A stretch of DNA of 64,000 nt from Rhizobium sp. CF080 (lineage in GTDB: Bacteria > Pseudomonadota > Alphaproteobacteria > Rhizobiales > Rhizobiaceae), in assembly GCF_000282095.2 (NCBI RefSeq), contig NZ_AKKC02000004.1, positions 1,821,019 through 1,885,018 of the forward strand. The letters are read 5' to 3'. A program made the position numbers and the translations under genes. Under the pieces are notes generated by a model. It was not told where the DNA came from. It did no database searches and saw only the letters and a list, made by a program, of their open reading frames with translations. Shown here in pieces: positions 41,446 to 49,894 of this stretch (positions are counted from its first letter, which is position 1; each line of letters opens with the position of its first letter).

Positions 41446-43809
41446 ATGAGCATGCCCAAACACGATCTTTCATCACGTCATTTTCAGCGAAAAATATCCC
41501 AATTCTGCGAACTGCGTATCGCGCCGATCACATCCAAGCGGGTGCTGGAGAACATCCGGCCCTTCCTGATCAGCTTAATCATCTATCGGAAATCGCCCCC
41601 GCTCCGGAGTGGCCAACTCGACTGGACGGCGATAGGCCAAGCCTGTGGTGTCGAAGCTCAGCTGACTGTAGAACTGAAAAAGCGACTTCAGCCAGGCCTG
41701 GATGCGATCATCCGATGGCTTGGTGCAACACCAGCGGCCGAAGAGAGACGGCCGCCAGAGCAGACAATTCGCCCGGACAAAATGGCGCCCGCCAGAAAGG
41801 CAGCCTCCGCGACTTCAAACAGAAAGCCTCAACGTGCGACGGCCGATGGCATCGTTGCCCCGTCTGAATCGGTGCCACGTGGGCCGACTCCAAAACCGAT
41901 CAGCCCATTCCCGGAACCACTGTTCGACGCGGCAGAGGACCCGGCGAGCTTCCAGGATGCATTGGTCTATCATATGCGTCGGTTCGGCGACACCTATTGG
42001 CAGCTTTACCGCGCCGTTGTTCATCTGAATGAGACCTTCGACAACAAGACGCTGCTATCGTGGATCCAGGGAGAGCGCGTGCCCCGATCTGTTGCCAGTT
42101 TCAATATCCTCAGCCGCATCGAGCGACGCTATCGACTTTCAGAGGGATATTTCAAAGAGAAGCTACCACACCAGGCACGCTCGCTGTATGGTCACGATCT
42201 CGGTGACATCAGCCCAGCTGAGCGTCGGCGGATTTCATTGCACCTGCCCGAAGACTTCAACAGCCTGCCCTTTACCAAGCGCGAGGAGATCTTCGATTGG
42301 GTGCGCCGGGTGATCATTTCTGGCTCTACGGAATATCGCCGCTATCAGGCGGCGGCCAGCAAGCAGCGATATGCCATCCGCTTTCCCGGCGTCACCAATG
42401 GCAGCAGCTTTCTTTCCTCTCGATCGTTGGCCTCGGCGGCCGGCACCAATCAGAACGTTGCCGCAGAACTTGACGATCCTGATCTGCTCTCCGGCGTTGT
42501 CGACGCACCGCCGAGACTTGCCATGGAAATGGCTGATCTCATCCGCTTCAAGACTTCGACGCTGACGGCGATTGGGTTCCAACGGAACGGCGTCTGGGGT
42601 GAAGAAACGGCCTCCCAGAAGATTGAGCACCTCGGCTTGATGTTTGGTGCGCTTGCTGCCTCGCCAAACGGTGTCGTGAAGGGTTTTGGTGTGCCAGTCA
42701 GCCAGTTGAGCTTCGGCCTTCTCGTCTTCCCGGGTGTTTGGGACTGGTATCTGCAGTGGCGGGAACAGCGACGTGGCTTCTACACCAAGTGGGAAGAAGA
42801 CATGCTGATGGTCGCCCAAGCCCTATCTCGCGCAGACGTCGGTTGGATCCGGCAGCATCCGGAGCTGCTTCGAAATGTCAGGCCCATTGCGGGCTTGATT
42901 GAGCAGGAAGAAATCGATTTCGCGGCTCGGGACTGGCATGGCGCCTGTGATGCGTTTCACCGACATGCCGCTAACCGTTCCAAGGAGATCCAGCGAGTGA
43001 TGCGCGTGCATCGCGATCCATTTGAACCGATCATGTGTGTACTTGAAGCGGACAGCCCGCTGGCGGAATATCGCAAGATCACGGACGAGATCGTGAGACG
43101 TATGCCGGATGAGAACAGATATCCACGACCGGCCGCCGAAGCCGTTAGATCATTCCTATTGCTTCGGCTGGGCCTGCACCTTGGGCTCAGACAAAAGAAC
43201 CTTCGCCAACTTCGTGTCTGCCCCCGTGCACACTATCCGGCGTCAGAACGCCGGTTGGAGGATTTGAAATGCGGTGAGTTGCGCTGGAGTGATCGCGACC
43301 ATGGGTGGGAGGTCCTTATCCCGTCGGTCGCATTCAAAAACTCCGGTTCATCCTTCTTCGGACAGAAACCGTTTCGGCTGATATTGCCAGACCTGCTCGA
43401 CCTCTACGAATATCTCGATGCCTATATCGACCGTCATCGTGGTGTCCTCCTTGGCGGCGCCAAAGACCCCAGAACCCTGTTCGTCAAAACGGTGAAGACC
43501 ACCAGTACTGACGCAGCTTACAACTCGACCACGTTCTACGAAGCTTGGAGGACCGTCATCCAACGCTATGGAATTTACAACCCTTACACCGGGCGAGGTG
43601 CCATCAAAGGCTTGTTGCCGCATGGACCCCATAACCTGCGGGACATTCTCGCGACGCATATTCTGAAGCAGACCGGATCCTACGAGCAGGCGAGCTACGC
43701 AATTCAGGATACACCCGATGTCGTTCAGCAGCACTACGGTCGCTTCCTTCCGCAAGACAAGGCCGCACTGGCCGCAAAGATCCTCAATCAGGTTTGGGAA
43801 GCTGCGTAA
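41446..43809 (+). CDS. large tyrosine-recombinase-like protein
   Basis: A 787-residue protein. Its C-terminal 230 residues resemble the catalytic domain of tyrosine recombinases: Arg582 in LGLHLGLRQKN, His729-x2-Arg732 in HGPHNLRDILATHIL, and Tyr764 in VVQQHYGRFLP. The His/Trp that usually precedes the nucleophile by about ten residues (LGH) reads IQD, so the site is partly degenerate. The N-terminal 550 residues have no family I recognise; residues about 90-160 are Pro- and Ser-rich and look disordered. Two ATGs (41446, 41452) compete for the start. It may be the mobility gene of the island or a domesticated regulator. Unusually long for an integrase. Confidence 0.7.
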   Translation: MSMPKHDLSSRHFQRKISQFCELRIAPITSKRVLENIRPFLISLIIYRKSPPLRSGQLDWTAIGQACGVEAQLTVELKKRLQPGLDAIIRWLGATPAAEERRPPEQTIRPDKMAPARKAASATSNRKPQRATADGIVAPSESVPRGPTPKPISPFPEPLFDAAEDPASFQDALVYHMRRFGDTYWQLYRAVVHLNETFDNKTLLSWIQGERVPRSVASFNILSRIERRYRLSEGYFKEKLPHQARSLYGHDLGDISPAERRRISLHLPEDFNSLPFTKREEIFDWVRRVIISGSTEYRRYQAAASKQRYAIRFPGVTNGSSFLSSRSLASAAGTNQNVAAELDDPDLLSGVVDAPPRLAMEMADLIRFKTSTLTAIGFQRNGVWGEETASQKIEHLGLMFGALAASPNGVVKGFGVPVSQLSFGLLVFPGVWDWYLQWREQRRGFYTKWEEDMLMVAQALSRADVGWIRQHPELLRNVRPIAGLIEQEEIDFAARDWHGACDAFHRHAANRSKEIQRVMRVHRDPFEPIMCVLEADSPLAEYRKITDEIVRRMPDENRYPRPAAEAVRSFLLLRLGLHLGLRQKNLRQLRVCPRAHYPASERRLEDLKCGELRWSDRDHGWEVLIPSVAFKNSGSSFFGQKPFRLILPDLLDLYEYLDAYIDRHRGVLLGGAKDPRTLFVKTVKTTSTDAAYNSTTFYEAWRTVIQRYGIYNPYTGRGAIKGLLPHGPHNLRDILATHILKQTGSYEQASYAIQDTPDVVQQHYGRFLPQDKAALAAKILNQVWEAA

Positions 43810-44022
43810 GATCGAATGAGATGCTCGGCTCGGATACTCAGACCATGTTGCATCTGGCCGGGCGTCCTGGTCTCCGCCTTGAGCCATAACGAACCGTTGA
43901 CCCTCACATTCACTTTGGCCAACTGGCGGACATTCCTACCACTTAGGCGCATATCTCTCTATTATGGAACCGTAAGCCGGGAGTACAGCGGCATTTCTTG
44001 CCAATGTCTTGCCCGAGCGAAA

Positions 44023-45120
44023 TTAATTCGGAAGAAAGGCGCGCTCCACATAACGGCGAGCCTGATCGCCAACTTCCAGCGGTACGCCGTTGACAGCCAG
44101 CCACTTTAACACGTCTGAGTGGCCAACCGCGGTGTAGACCCCGCCGCCGCCGCAATCGGTTGGCCCAAACTGCGGTACGCCATCAAGGCCACGAGACGTA
44201 ATCCCGACCAGTATACGGTGGTACTCGGCCATGCCGCTGTCGTTGATCTTGCCATGAATGAAATAGACCGGCCCACCGCTATCTCCGTCGCAGGTATCAG
44301 CCGCAGGGTCGGTCTCGGAAACGAGACTGGAAAGCGTAAATTCGCGAAAGGGCGCACAACCCGAAGCGTCGCCTCGATCATTCAGGCAAAAGGGATCGCG
44401 AAGCCCTATAAAAGCGGCAATCAAATCTCTCGGGAAATCACCGTTCTCGCGTCGGCCATATCCCAATGCGAGCATGCTTTCGAGCTTGCCGGCCTGCGCC
44501 AACTCGTATGGGACGATCATGGAAGCTACTGGCGGTGGTGTAACGCCAGATCGGTCCTCCGGCTTGACCGGCGACAGGAACAGCAACGCCAGATCACGGC
44601 CCGGCTGAGGTGTATCAGGCCGCTGGCAATCGTATCCGAAAAACGTCAAAGGCGCCCTAGCCAGTGTCCGTGGGCGATAGAATTGAGTTTCGAATGCCGG
44701 GTCGCCGAAGCGCGGATACTGAATTCTGTAAGTTGACGCTAGCGCGCAACCGCAATGGCCGGCTGTCAAGACCGTGTTATCACCGAGGGCGACACCGGTG
44801 CAGAGCGCTTCGACATCACCCACACGCAGCGTGATGCGAACAACCTCATCGAAAAGCGGAGGGACGACAACACCGTCAATAACCTCACGGGTCAGAAGCG
44901 CTCTACCATCGGGTCCAACCTTTGCCAGCATGTCAGCCGCGTTGAAGGCCCCATCCTTTCTTCCCGAGGACTGCGCTTTTATCAATGGGTTATATGACAG
45001 AACATAACACTTCTCTTTTGGGCACGTCGGGAATTGTGTCTCCCGGTCCTGCGCCTGGGAGGCGGTAGCGATACACACGCAAAGGAGCGCCCAATATCCG
45101 GCTGCTGCCCAAATACTCAC
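44023..45120 (-). CDS. secreted trypsin-like serine protease
   Basis: A 365-residue exported chymotrypsin-fold protease. The N-terminal signal peptide (ALLCVCIATASQA) ends near residue 23. The catalytic triad is clear: His122 (VLTAGHC), Asp176 (GRDLALLFL) and Ser281 (CDGDSGGPVYF); several cysteines suit periplasmic disulfides. GDSGGP is of the classical trypsin type, uncommon in alphaproteobacterial housekeeping proteases. About 90 residues lie between the signal peptide and the protease domain and could be a propeptide. It is the last gene of a four-gene minus-strand unit, overlapping the lipoprotein gene by four bases. Target unknown. Confidence 0.88.
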   Translation of the reverse strand: MSIWAAAGYWALLCVCIATASQAQDRETQFPTCPKEKCYVLSYNPLIKAQSSGRKDGAFNAADMLAKVGPDGRALLTREVIDGVVVPPLFDEVVRITLRVGDVEALCTGVALGDNTVLTAGHCGCALASTYRIQYPRFGDPAFETQFYRPRTLARAPLTFFGYDCQRPDTPQPGRDLALLFLSPVKPEDRSGVTPPPVASMIVPYELAQAGKLESMLALGYGRRENGDFPRDLIAAFIGLRDPFCLNDRGDASGCAPFREFTLSSLVSETDPAADTCDGDSGGPVYFIHGKINDSGMAEYHRILVGITSRGLDGVPQFGPTDCGGGGVYTAVGHSDVLKWLAVNGVPLEVGDQARRYVERAFLPN

Positions 45121-46391
45121 TCGAGATTTCCGTTTTCTTCAACGATTTTTTGGCACTTCTGATAGGCGCTTTCCATGCCAGCGGCCGAGTTGATGCAGTC
45201 AGCGAAGTTACCGCTTTCCAAGGCTGAACCGAGAGGATCGCTATTGACGAAGGCCGCCCGTTGCGGCTCGGACTGGATGCCGGAGATGGCCGCTTGTTCC
45301 GCCTTGTGCTGCTTCACCGCCTCATCATATTCGCGCAATGTTGCAATGAGTTTGCCTTGTGCCTGGATTAGTTCGTTCCGGTTTTCAGTATCGGTCTTTC
45401 CGATTATGAGCGCGCGCACAGGGATAGAGACGATGACCTGCATCGTTCTGAGCACAAAACCGGAGAAAGCTTCCGCCTCGCTGGGTTTGTCGATCTTGAT
45501 CGAACTCAGCACGCCCCCATCGAAAGCAATGTCCATTTTCCTGTCGACGAATAGCGACCGTTTGACCTCAAGAGAGAAGGCTGGCGCGGCATTTGGCATG
45601 TGGACACGCCTCGTTTCGAACAGCTTCCAGGCACCGCCGGCGGCGTGATCTCGTCGCATGACCACCAGCTTGTGCGTCAACATAGGTCGATAAAGCACAC
45701 CCCGTGGGCTTTCCTTAGATAGCGATGAGGAAGCCTTGATCACGGAAAGCCCGTAGTAGCCGGACTGAACAACAGTCGGCGACGCTGATGAACATAGGGA
45801 AGACTGCCAGGCGGGGACGTATGGATCATCGGTCGGGTCGATAAAGATGCAATGATCGAGATCACGTAGCTTCCCGTCAATCCGAGTAATCGAGCCCCGG
45901 TCGAAAGGATCGAACTCGAAATGTCCTGCGAGGATCTGCTTTTGTTCGTTCGCGAACGCGCTACGCCCTGCAGCAGCCGATCGCTGCGCGGCAGCATTGA
46001 TGAAGGCTTCGCCTACATCGAGCGTCTTACCCTGAAATTCGGACGTAATGCTGCCTAGTAGCCGCGGGTCCGCTGAACTGCGGGAAATCTCGAGCCTATC
46101 ACTAGCCAAGGCCGATCCAAGAAAGTCCAAACAATAGTGTTGATCGCTGGCAGTGCGTTTGAGTTTAATTTCGCTCGTGTACTGGTTTGGGATGCCTTCG
46201 TCCCTGAAGATGTCGACGACAAGGATATCTTTCGGCAGGGCATACTCGCCCTCGCTATACCTGCATGTGCTCGAGCTCGGCGAACCTGCGATGGATTGAA
46301 CCTCTTCGCTCACCAGCGCATTGCACCCTGCCAGCGCGAACGCGGCGACCATCGACATCAGGACGGCGTTGCTGTTCTTCCACTTTGGCAT
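45117..46391 (-). CDS. predicted lipoprotein, paralogue of 46394-47752
   Basis: A 424-residue protein with a lipoprotein signal (AAFALAGC, lipobox Cys23), hence membrane-anchored in the periplasm. I recognise no described family. It is clearly paralogous to the next gene: YCLDFLGSALASDRLEI, HFEFDPFDRG, HCIFIDP, RGVLYRPML, FSLEVKRSLFVDRKM and DGGVLSSIKIDKPSE align in order with that protein. The last 100 residues look helical, with a coiled-coil-like stretch (IQAQGKLIATLREYDEAVKQ). It overlaps the protease gene downstream by ATGA and lies two bases after its paralogue. A scaffold, inhibitor or substrate of the neighbouring proteases is possible, but that is only inference. Confidence 0.75.
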   Translation of the reverse strand: MPKWKNSNAVLMSMVAAFALAGCNALVSEEVQSIAGSPSSSTCRYSEGEYALPKDILVVDIFRDEGIPNQYTSEIKLKRTASDQHYCLDFLGSALASDRLEISRSSADPRLLGSITSEFQGKTLDVGEAFINAAAQRSAAAGRSAFANEQKQILAGHFEFDPFDRGSITRIDGKLRDLDHCIFIDPTDDPYVPAWQSSLCSSASPTVVQSGYYGLSVIKASSSLSKESPRGVLYRPMLTHKLVVMRRDHAAGGAWKLFETRRVHMPNAAPAFSLEVKRSLFVDRKMDIAFDGGVLSSIKIDKPSEAEAFSGFVLRTMQVIVSIPVRALIIGKTDTENRNELIQAQGKLIATLREYDEAVKQHKAEQAAISGIQSEPQRAAFVNSDPLGSALESGNFADCINSAAGMESAYQKCQKIVEENGNLE

Positions 46392-46393
46392 TG

Positions 46394-47752
46394 TTACGTG
46401 CCTCCTGAAGGAAGCTTTGCCATAATGTCCTTACAGACCTGAGAGGTGAACGCGGGCGGCGCCAGAGAGATCGTTGGTTCGAAGGTTGTCTTTTCGGCAG
46501 GCTTGCAGGCTGCAGTATTCCCACAGGTGGAATTTGCTATGCCTTTCCCGGGGCTGAATGATGCTGTGCTATCCTTGTTTTTCAGGAATTCGGCGTAGGA
46601 TTCCTGTGTCTCGATAAGGTTGATCTGAGCCCTCTTCAACGCTTCCGTTGAGTTTGCCCGTTCATATTCGGCGCGAATAGTCGCCGCCGGAAGCTCGACA
46701 AGCCCGTAGACGATATCGAGAGGAATATCGACAAATCCCGCGACTTCGCTCGACTTAGAAATACAGAAGTTCGTCAACACCCCGTCGTCAAATTCCAAGC
46801 CGACCTTCGCCTGGGCAAACAACGCCCTCTGGACGCCGAGCGAGATGATGGGCGCGATATTCTCAAGTTTGACCTCGGTCACATAACGCAACTGCCACGC
46901 GCTATGCCGGGGGTCTTCCTGGGTATAGACCTGAAGCATGTATGGCAATCTCGGACGATAAAGCACGCCGCGCCTTTCCGGGTCCTTACGAATCCAATAT
47001 TGCCGCCGGGCATCGGCAAGCTTTGCCGACGGATAACGGGCGGCCGTCGCGGTCGGATTGGCACAATATTTCTCGCCGGATACGACCGAGGCTTCATAGG
47101 AATACTGATCGAGCACCAAGCAGAAACCAAAATCAGCGAGCCGCGCATTGGTCTTGGCCATATCAATCGGATCAAGTGGATCAACGTCGAAGCGGCCCAG
47201 GACCTGAGGCTCACCCGACAGGGTTTTGCCGGCACGGCCCCCCGAGAAATCCCTCTGTCCGGACATGCCGACAAAGATCGCCCTGATCAGATTTCGAGCC
47301 GTGTTGACGGACTTATCAACCGAGAAGGATGCCACATAATTAAGCAGCCCTGTCGTCGCAGGTTTGCCTTGCGTAGCGCCGGCGGTCTCGCTGTTAGGCT
47401 TCGCATAGCCGATCGACAGTTGATCGTGCGACAGCGACGAGGCGACATAGTCCAGACAGTAGGTATGCTTACCATCGGGGTGGTGGCTCTCTACAATGTT
47501 TTCGAGGATATAGGGACTGTCGGGATACTTGGTAATCTGGAACTGCCAGGTGGTCATGGAAAGCGAGTATGATCCCGCCTCGCTAGCACAAGAGCCAGTA
47601 AGGGTCTGTCCGTCCACCACGCTGATTGAATAGGACTCGACGACAGAGCAGGCCGCAGAGACCATCAGACCCGTCGCAGCCAAGATGATGAGCATCGTCT
47701 TTCGCAAGCGTTGCCTCAAGACATAGCCTTTCAGTTTGGCGAATTCGAGCAT
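46394..47752 (-). CDS. predicted lipoprotein, paralogue of 45117-46391
   Basis: A 452-residue protein with a basic n-region and lipobox (LMVSAAC, Cys35 in this frame). The start may be 47752, overlapping the upstream gene by 22 bases, or the ATG at 47695, which would put the lipid Cys at residue 16. Aligned blocks with its paralogue: YCLDYVASSLSHDQLSI, GRFDVDPLDP, FCLVLDQ, RRGVLYRPRLPY, ISLGVQRALFAQAKV and DGVLTNFCISKSSEV. The segment EYERANSTEALKRAQINLIETQ is helical. No known family or catalytic motif recognised. Duplication of an exported protein beside proteases suggests paired or heteromeric function. Confidence 0.75.
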   Translation of the reverse strand: MLEFAKLKGYVLRQRLRKTMLIILAATGLMVSAACSVVESYSISVVDGQTLTGSCASEAGSYSLSMTTWQFQITKYPDSPYILENIVESHHPDGKHTYCLDYVASSLSHDQLSIGYAKPNSETAGATQGKPATTGLLNYVASFSVDKSVNTARNLIRAIFVGMSGQRDFSGGRAGKTLSGEPQVLGRFDVDPLDPIDMAKTNARLADFGFCLVLDQYSYEASVVSGEKYCANPTATAARYPSAKLADARRQYWIRKDPERRGVLYRPRLPYMLQVYTQEDPRHSAWQLRYVTEVKLENIAPIISLGVQRALFAQAKVGLEFDDGVLTNFCISKSSEVAGFVDIPLDIVYGLVELPAATIRAEYERANSTEALKRAQINLIETQESYAEFLKNKDSTASFSPGKGIANSTCGNTAACKPAEKTTFEPTISLAPPAFTSQVCKDIMAKLPSGGT

Positions 47753-48807
47753 CGGAAACTCTGACCCTTGCTATAAAGCGCTGCCACACGCGTCTGAGTA
47801 CCTGTAGGAAGCGTAAAACTTTTGCGGATCGCACTCGTTTCGGGCACCATGGTCCAGCTGGAATCCTGATCGTTTGCTCGGCAATCATAGAAGACCACCA
47901 GCGCTTTCTTCGCCGCCGGCGCAAAAGGAGCCGGATCAAAGCCACACAAATTCTTGTAGTCGTCGTTGAATTGGCACGCCGCCTGGCGCTCACATTGCGC
48001 GATAAGAGCCGCCGATGCGATGCACCAGCGGCTCTCCGTTTTAGGGGCGCGGGATATACGCTTCCCTGCGCCTGGCTCGAAGTCAGAGTTAATCGCGTCG
48101 ACGTCACCGTAAAGGGCACCGAGAAGATGGACTCGCAATTCCCTGCGCTGTTCGAAGGGAAGAAGCGCAGCACGCAAAGCCGCCAAGCTTTTGATCGAGT
48201 CCTTATCAAGCAGAAGAATCTTGCGCGAGTCAGCATCCTGAAGAACGGTGACCATCGCATCAGCTTGAGCCGCCAGCGCGGGCACGGAGGCGGGCACCAA
48301 CAGAACCTTCAACTTTGCATCAATGAGAGCCGCCGCTGCGACGACAGCAGGGTTTGTTGCGGAAAGCTTGCTCTTGTCGTCGGCTAGGGTCTTGGCGCGG
48401 CGCAGGAAGGACGCCGTGGGATCACGGCTCACTAGAAGGTTATCAAAAAAAGCCTCGCTCTCGCTCAGCGCAGCGGTGAAATCACCGGTCCAGCTTGCGG
48501 GAAGATTGTCTCGCGTAAAGCCAGATGCCAGCAACTCCTGCGAGATAACCGCAGTTTGTCGCTCAAGGGTTATTCCTGCCCCGCGCGCCTTGTAATCGAG
48601 CAAATATCTAATAAGAATATCAACCTTCTGAATCTTGTTCGGATCACTTTGTTTCAGTTTTGATTTTAACAGAAGATCAGTAAGAATAGTTATACTATTA
48701 TCTATGCCAACATCATCAGCGTTCACCGATGATACTTCACAAACAAGGCAAAAAAATAATATCATCCACAGCCGCAACACGGCATGGGTTGAACAACGAA
48801 GGATCAT
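47731..48807 (-). CDS. secreted protein of unknown family
   Basis: A 358-residue protein with a signal peptide (LRLWMILFFCLVCEVSSVNA). The mature part is mostly helical to about residue 225 (many Ala/Leu heptad-like stretches such as PAVVAAAALIDAKLKVLLV). A cysteine-containing C-terminal domain follows (WCIASAALIAQCERQAACQF, LCGFDP, VFYDC, SFRCSNS), likely disulfide-bonded. I know no homologous family. It is the first gene of the four-gene minus-strand unit and overlaps the following lipoprotein frame, so all four are probably co-expressed. Confidence 0.72.
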   Translation of the reverse strand: MILRCSTHAVLRLWMILFFCLVCEVSSVNADDVGIDNSITILTDLLLKSKLKQSDPNKIQKVDILIRYLLDYKARGAGITLERQTAVISQELLASGFTRDNLPASWTGDFTAALSESEAFFDNLLVSRDPTASFLRRAKTLADDKSKLSATNPAVVAAAALIDAKLKVLLVPASVPALAAQADAMVTVLQDADSRKILLLDKDSIKSLAALRAALLPFEQRRELRVHLLGALYGDVDAINSDFEPGAGKRISRAPKTESRWCIASAALIAQCERQAACQFNDDYKNLCGFDPAPFAPAAKKALVVFYDCRANDQDSSWTMVPETSAIRKSFTLPTGTQTRVAALYSKGQSFRCSNSPN

Positions 48808-48946
48808 ACTATCCCCTCAATAAACCCTCGATTGAATGTTAACAAAAACAGTACTAAACACAATCGTGATTTTTGATGGCGTCAAGGTATTTTCTGATGG
48901 TGATCTCCATGCGCTGGAGGCTCGTCAATCGAGAGACAATAACGTG
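48808..48946. promoter_or_regulatory. divergent promoter of the exported-protease locus
   Basis: About 140 bases between the divergent starts at 48807 and 48947. The AT-rich part, with GTTAACAAAAACAGTACTAAA, is a suitable promoter location for one or both units. No clear operator palindrome seen. Confidence 0.45.
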
Positions 48947-49894
48947 ATGAATCGTCCCAAAACTCGGCGGACCTTCGCTATGCTTTCATCGAAGCATCAT
49001 CGGATTGCCGCTGCTTGCCTGTTGATAACTCTGGCAGGCTTCGCCTCAGTGGTCGTCGCTGCCACCGAGTTTGACAGAATCGACCTGCCTCACCTCAATC
49101 CCCTCAAGCCGGAATCGCTTTGCGGGATCCGCGACAGCATGCAGGACGTAGAACTCTATGACGGGACGCTTGGCGTCTCGAAGGAATTCGTTTCGGAGAA
49201 TGCGCGATCGACGGTGAGGTTTCGATGGCCGGACGATCAGAAAATAATTGACGAGGGATATGTCCCAGGTACCGTTGCGGGGATGGGCTGGTGCACCGGC
49301 ACGCTTGTTCATGAAGCAATGGTTCTTACGGCCGCTCATTGTTTCGATGCGTTGAATGATGATGCCGGCCGCACCACGCCATTTCGTTACGGTAATGATG
49401 GAAAGCCTCGGCTGTCGGACCCCAGAGAACTTGCAAAGCTGCAACTCGTCGATATCGGGTATCAGCGCGATCCGTCTCGGCAGGTGAGAGAGCCTATGAC
49501 GTTTCAAGTCAAACGGCTCGTTGAGCACCGACCGGGCGCCAATCACTTGGATTTTGCGATTGTCGAACTGGAAAAGGACGCCGACGGCAAGCTTGCTGGC
49601 GACTACGCCGCGCCATCGCCGGTCGCACCACGGACCGTTGTTTCAGGAGAGCCGATTGTCATCTTTCAACATCCCGATGGCAAACCGAAGATGGTCGAAG
49701 CTGGCACGGTGAAGGCGGTTAATGGCGGGGAGATACGTTACGACGATGTCGACACATGGGGCGGCTCTTCCGGTGCTGCAATTATGAGTGCGGAGGGTGA
49801 CGTCATTGGAGTTCACCTTGCTGGCAATTGTCAGGTGTCCCACAACGAAGGAATTTCAGCACAAGCGATCGCGGAGGTCTCTGATGAACTGTAG
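48947..49894 (+). CDS. secreted trypsin-like serine protease
   Basis: A 315-residue exported chymotrypsin-fold protease, with signal peptide IAAACLLITLAGFASVVVA. The catalytic triad is His131 (VLTAAHC), Asp202 (NHLDFAIVEL) and Ser275 (WGGSSGAAIM). GSSGA rather than GDSGGP and the overall pattern resemble V8/glutamyl-endopeptidase-like S1 proteases, unlike the enzyme at 44023. The start is taken at ATG 48947, after GAGAGAC; the frame is open to 48836 without a signal-like sequence. Its stop overlaps the subtilase gene start by 11 bases, so the two proteases are coupled. Confidence 0.85.
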   Translation: MNRPKTRRTFAMLSSKHHRIAAACLLITLAGFASVVVAATEFDRIDLPHLNPLKPESLCGIRDSMQDVELYDGTLGVSKEFVSENARSTVRFRWPDDQKIIDEGYVPGTVAGMGWCTGTLVHEAMVLTAAHCFDALNDDAGRTTPFRYGNDGKPRLSDPRELAKLQLVDIGYQRDPSRQVREPMTFQVKRLVEHRPGANHLDFAIVELEKDADGKLAGDYAAPSPVAPRTVVSGEPIVIFQHPDGKPKMVEAGTVKAVNGGEIRYDDVDTWGGSSGAAIMSAEGDVIGVHLAGNCQVSHNEGISAQAIAEVSDEL

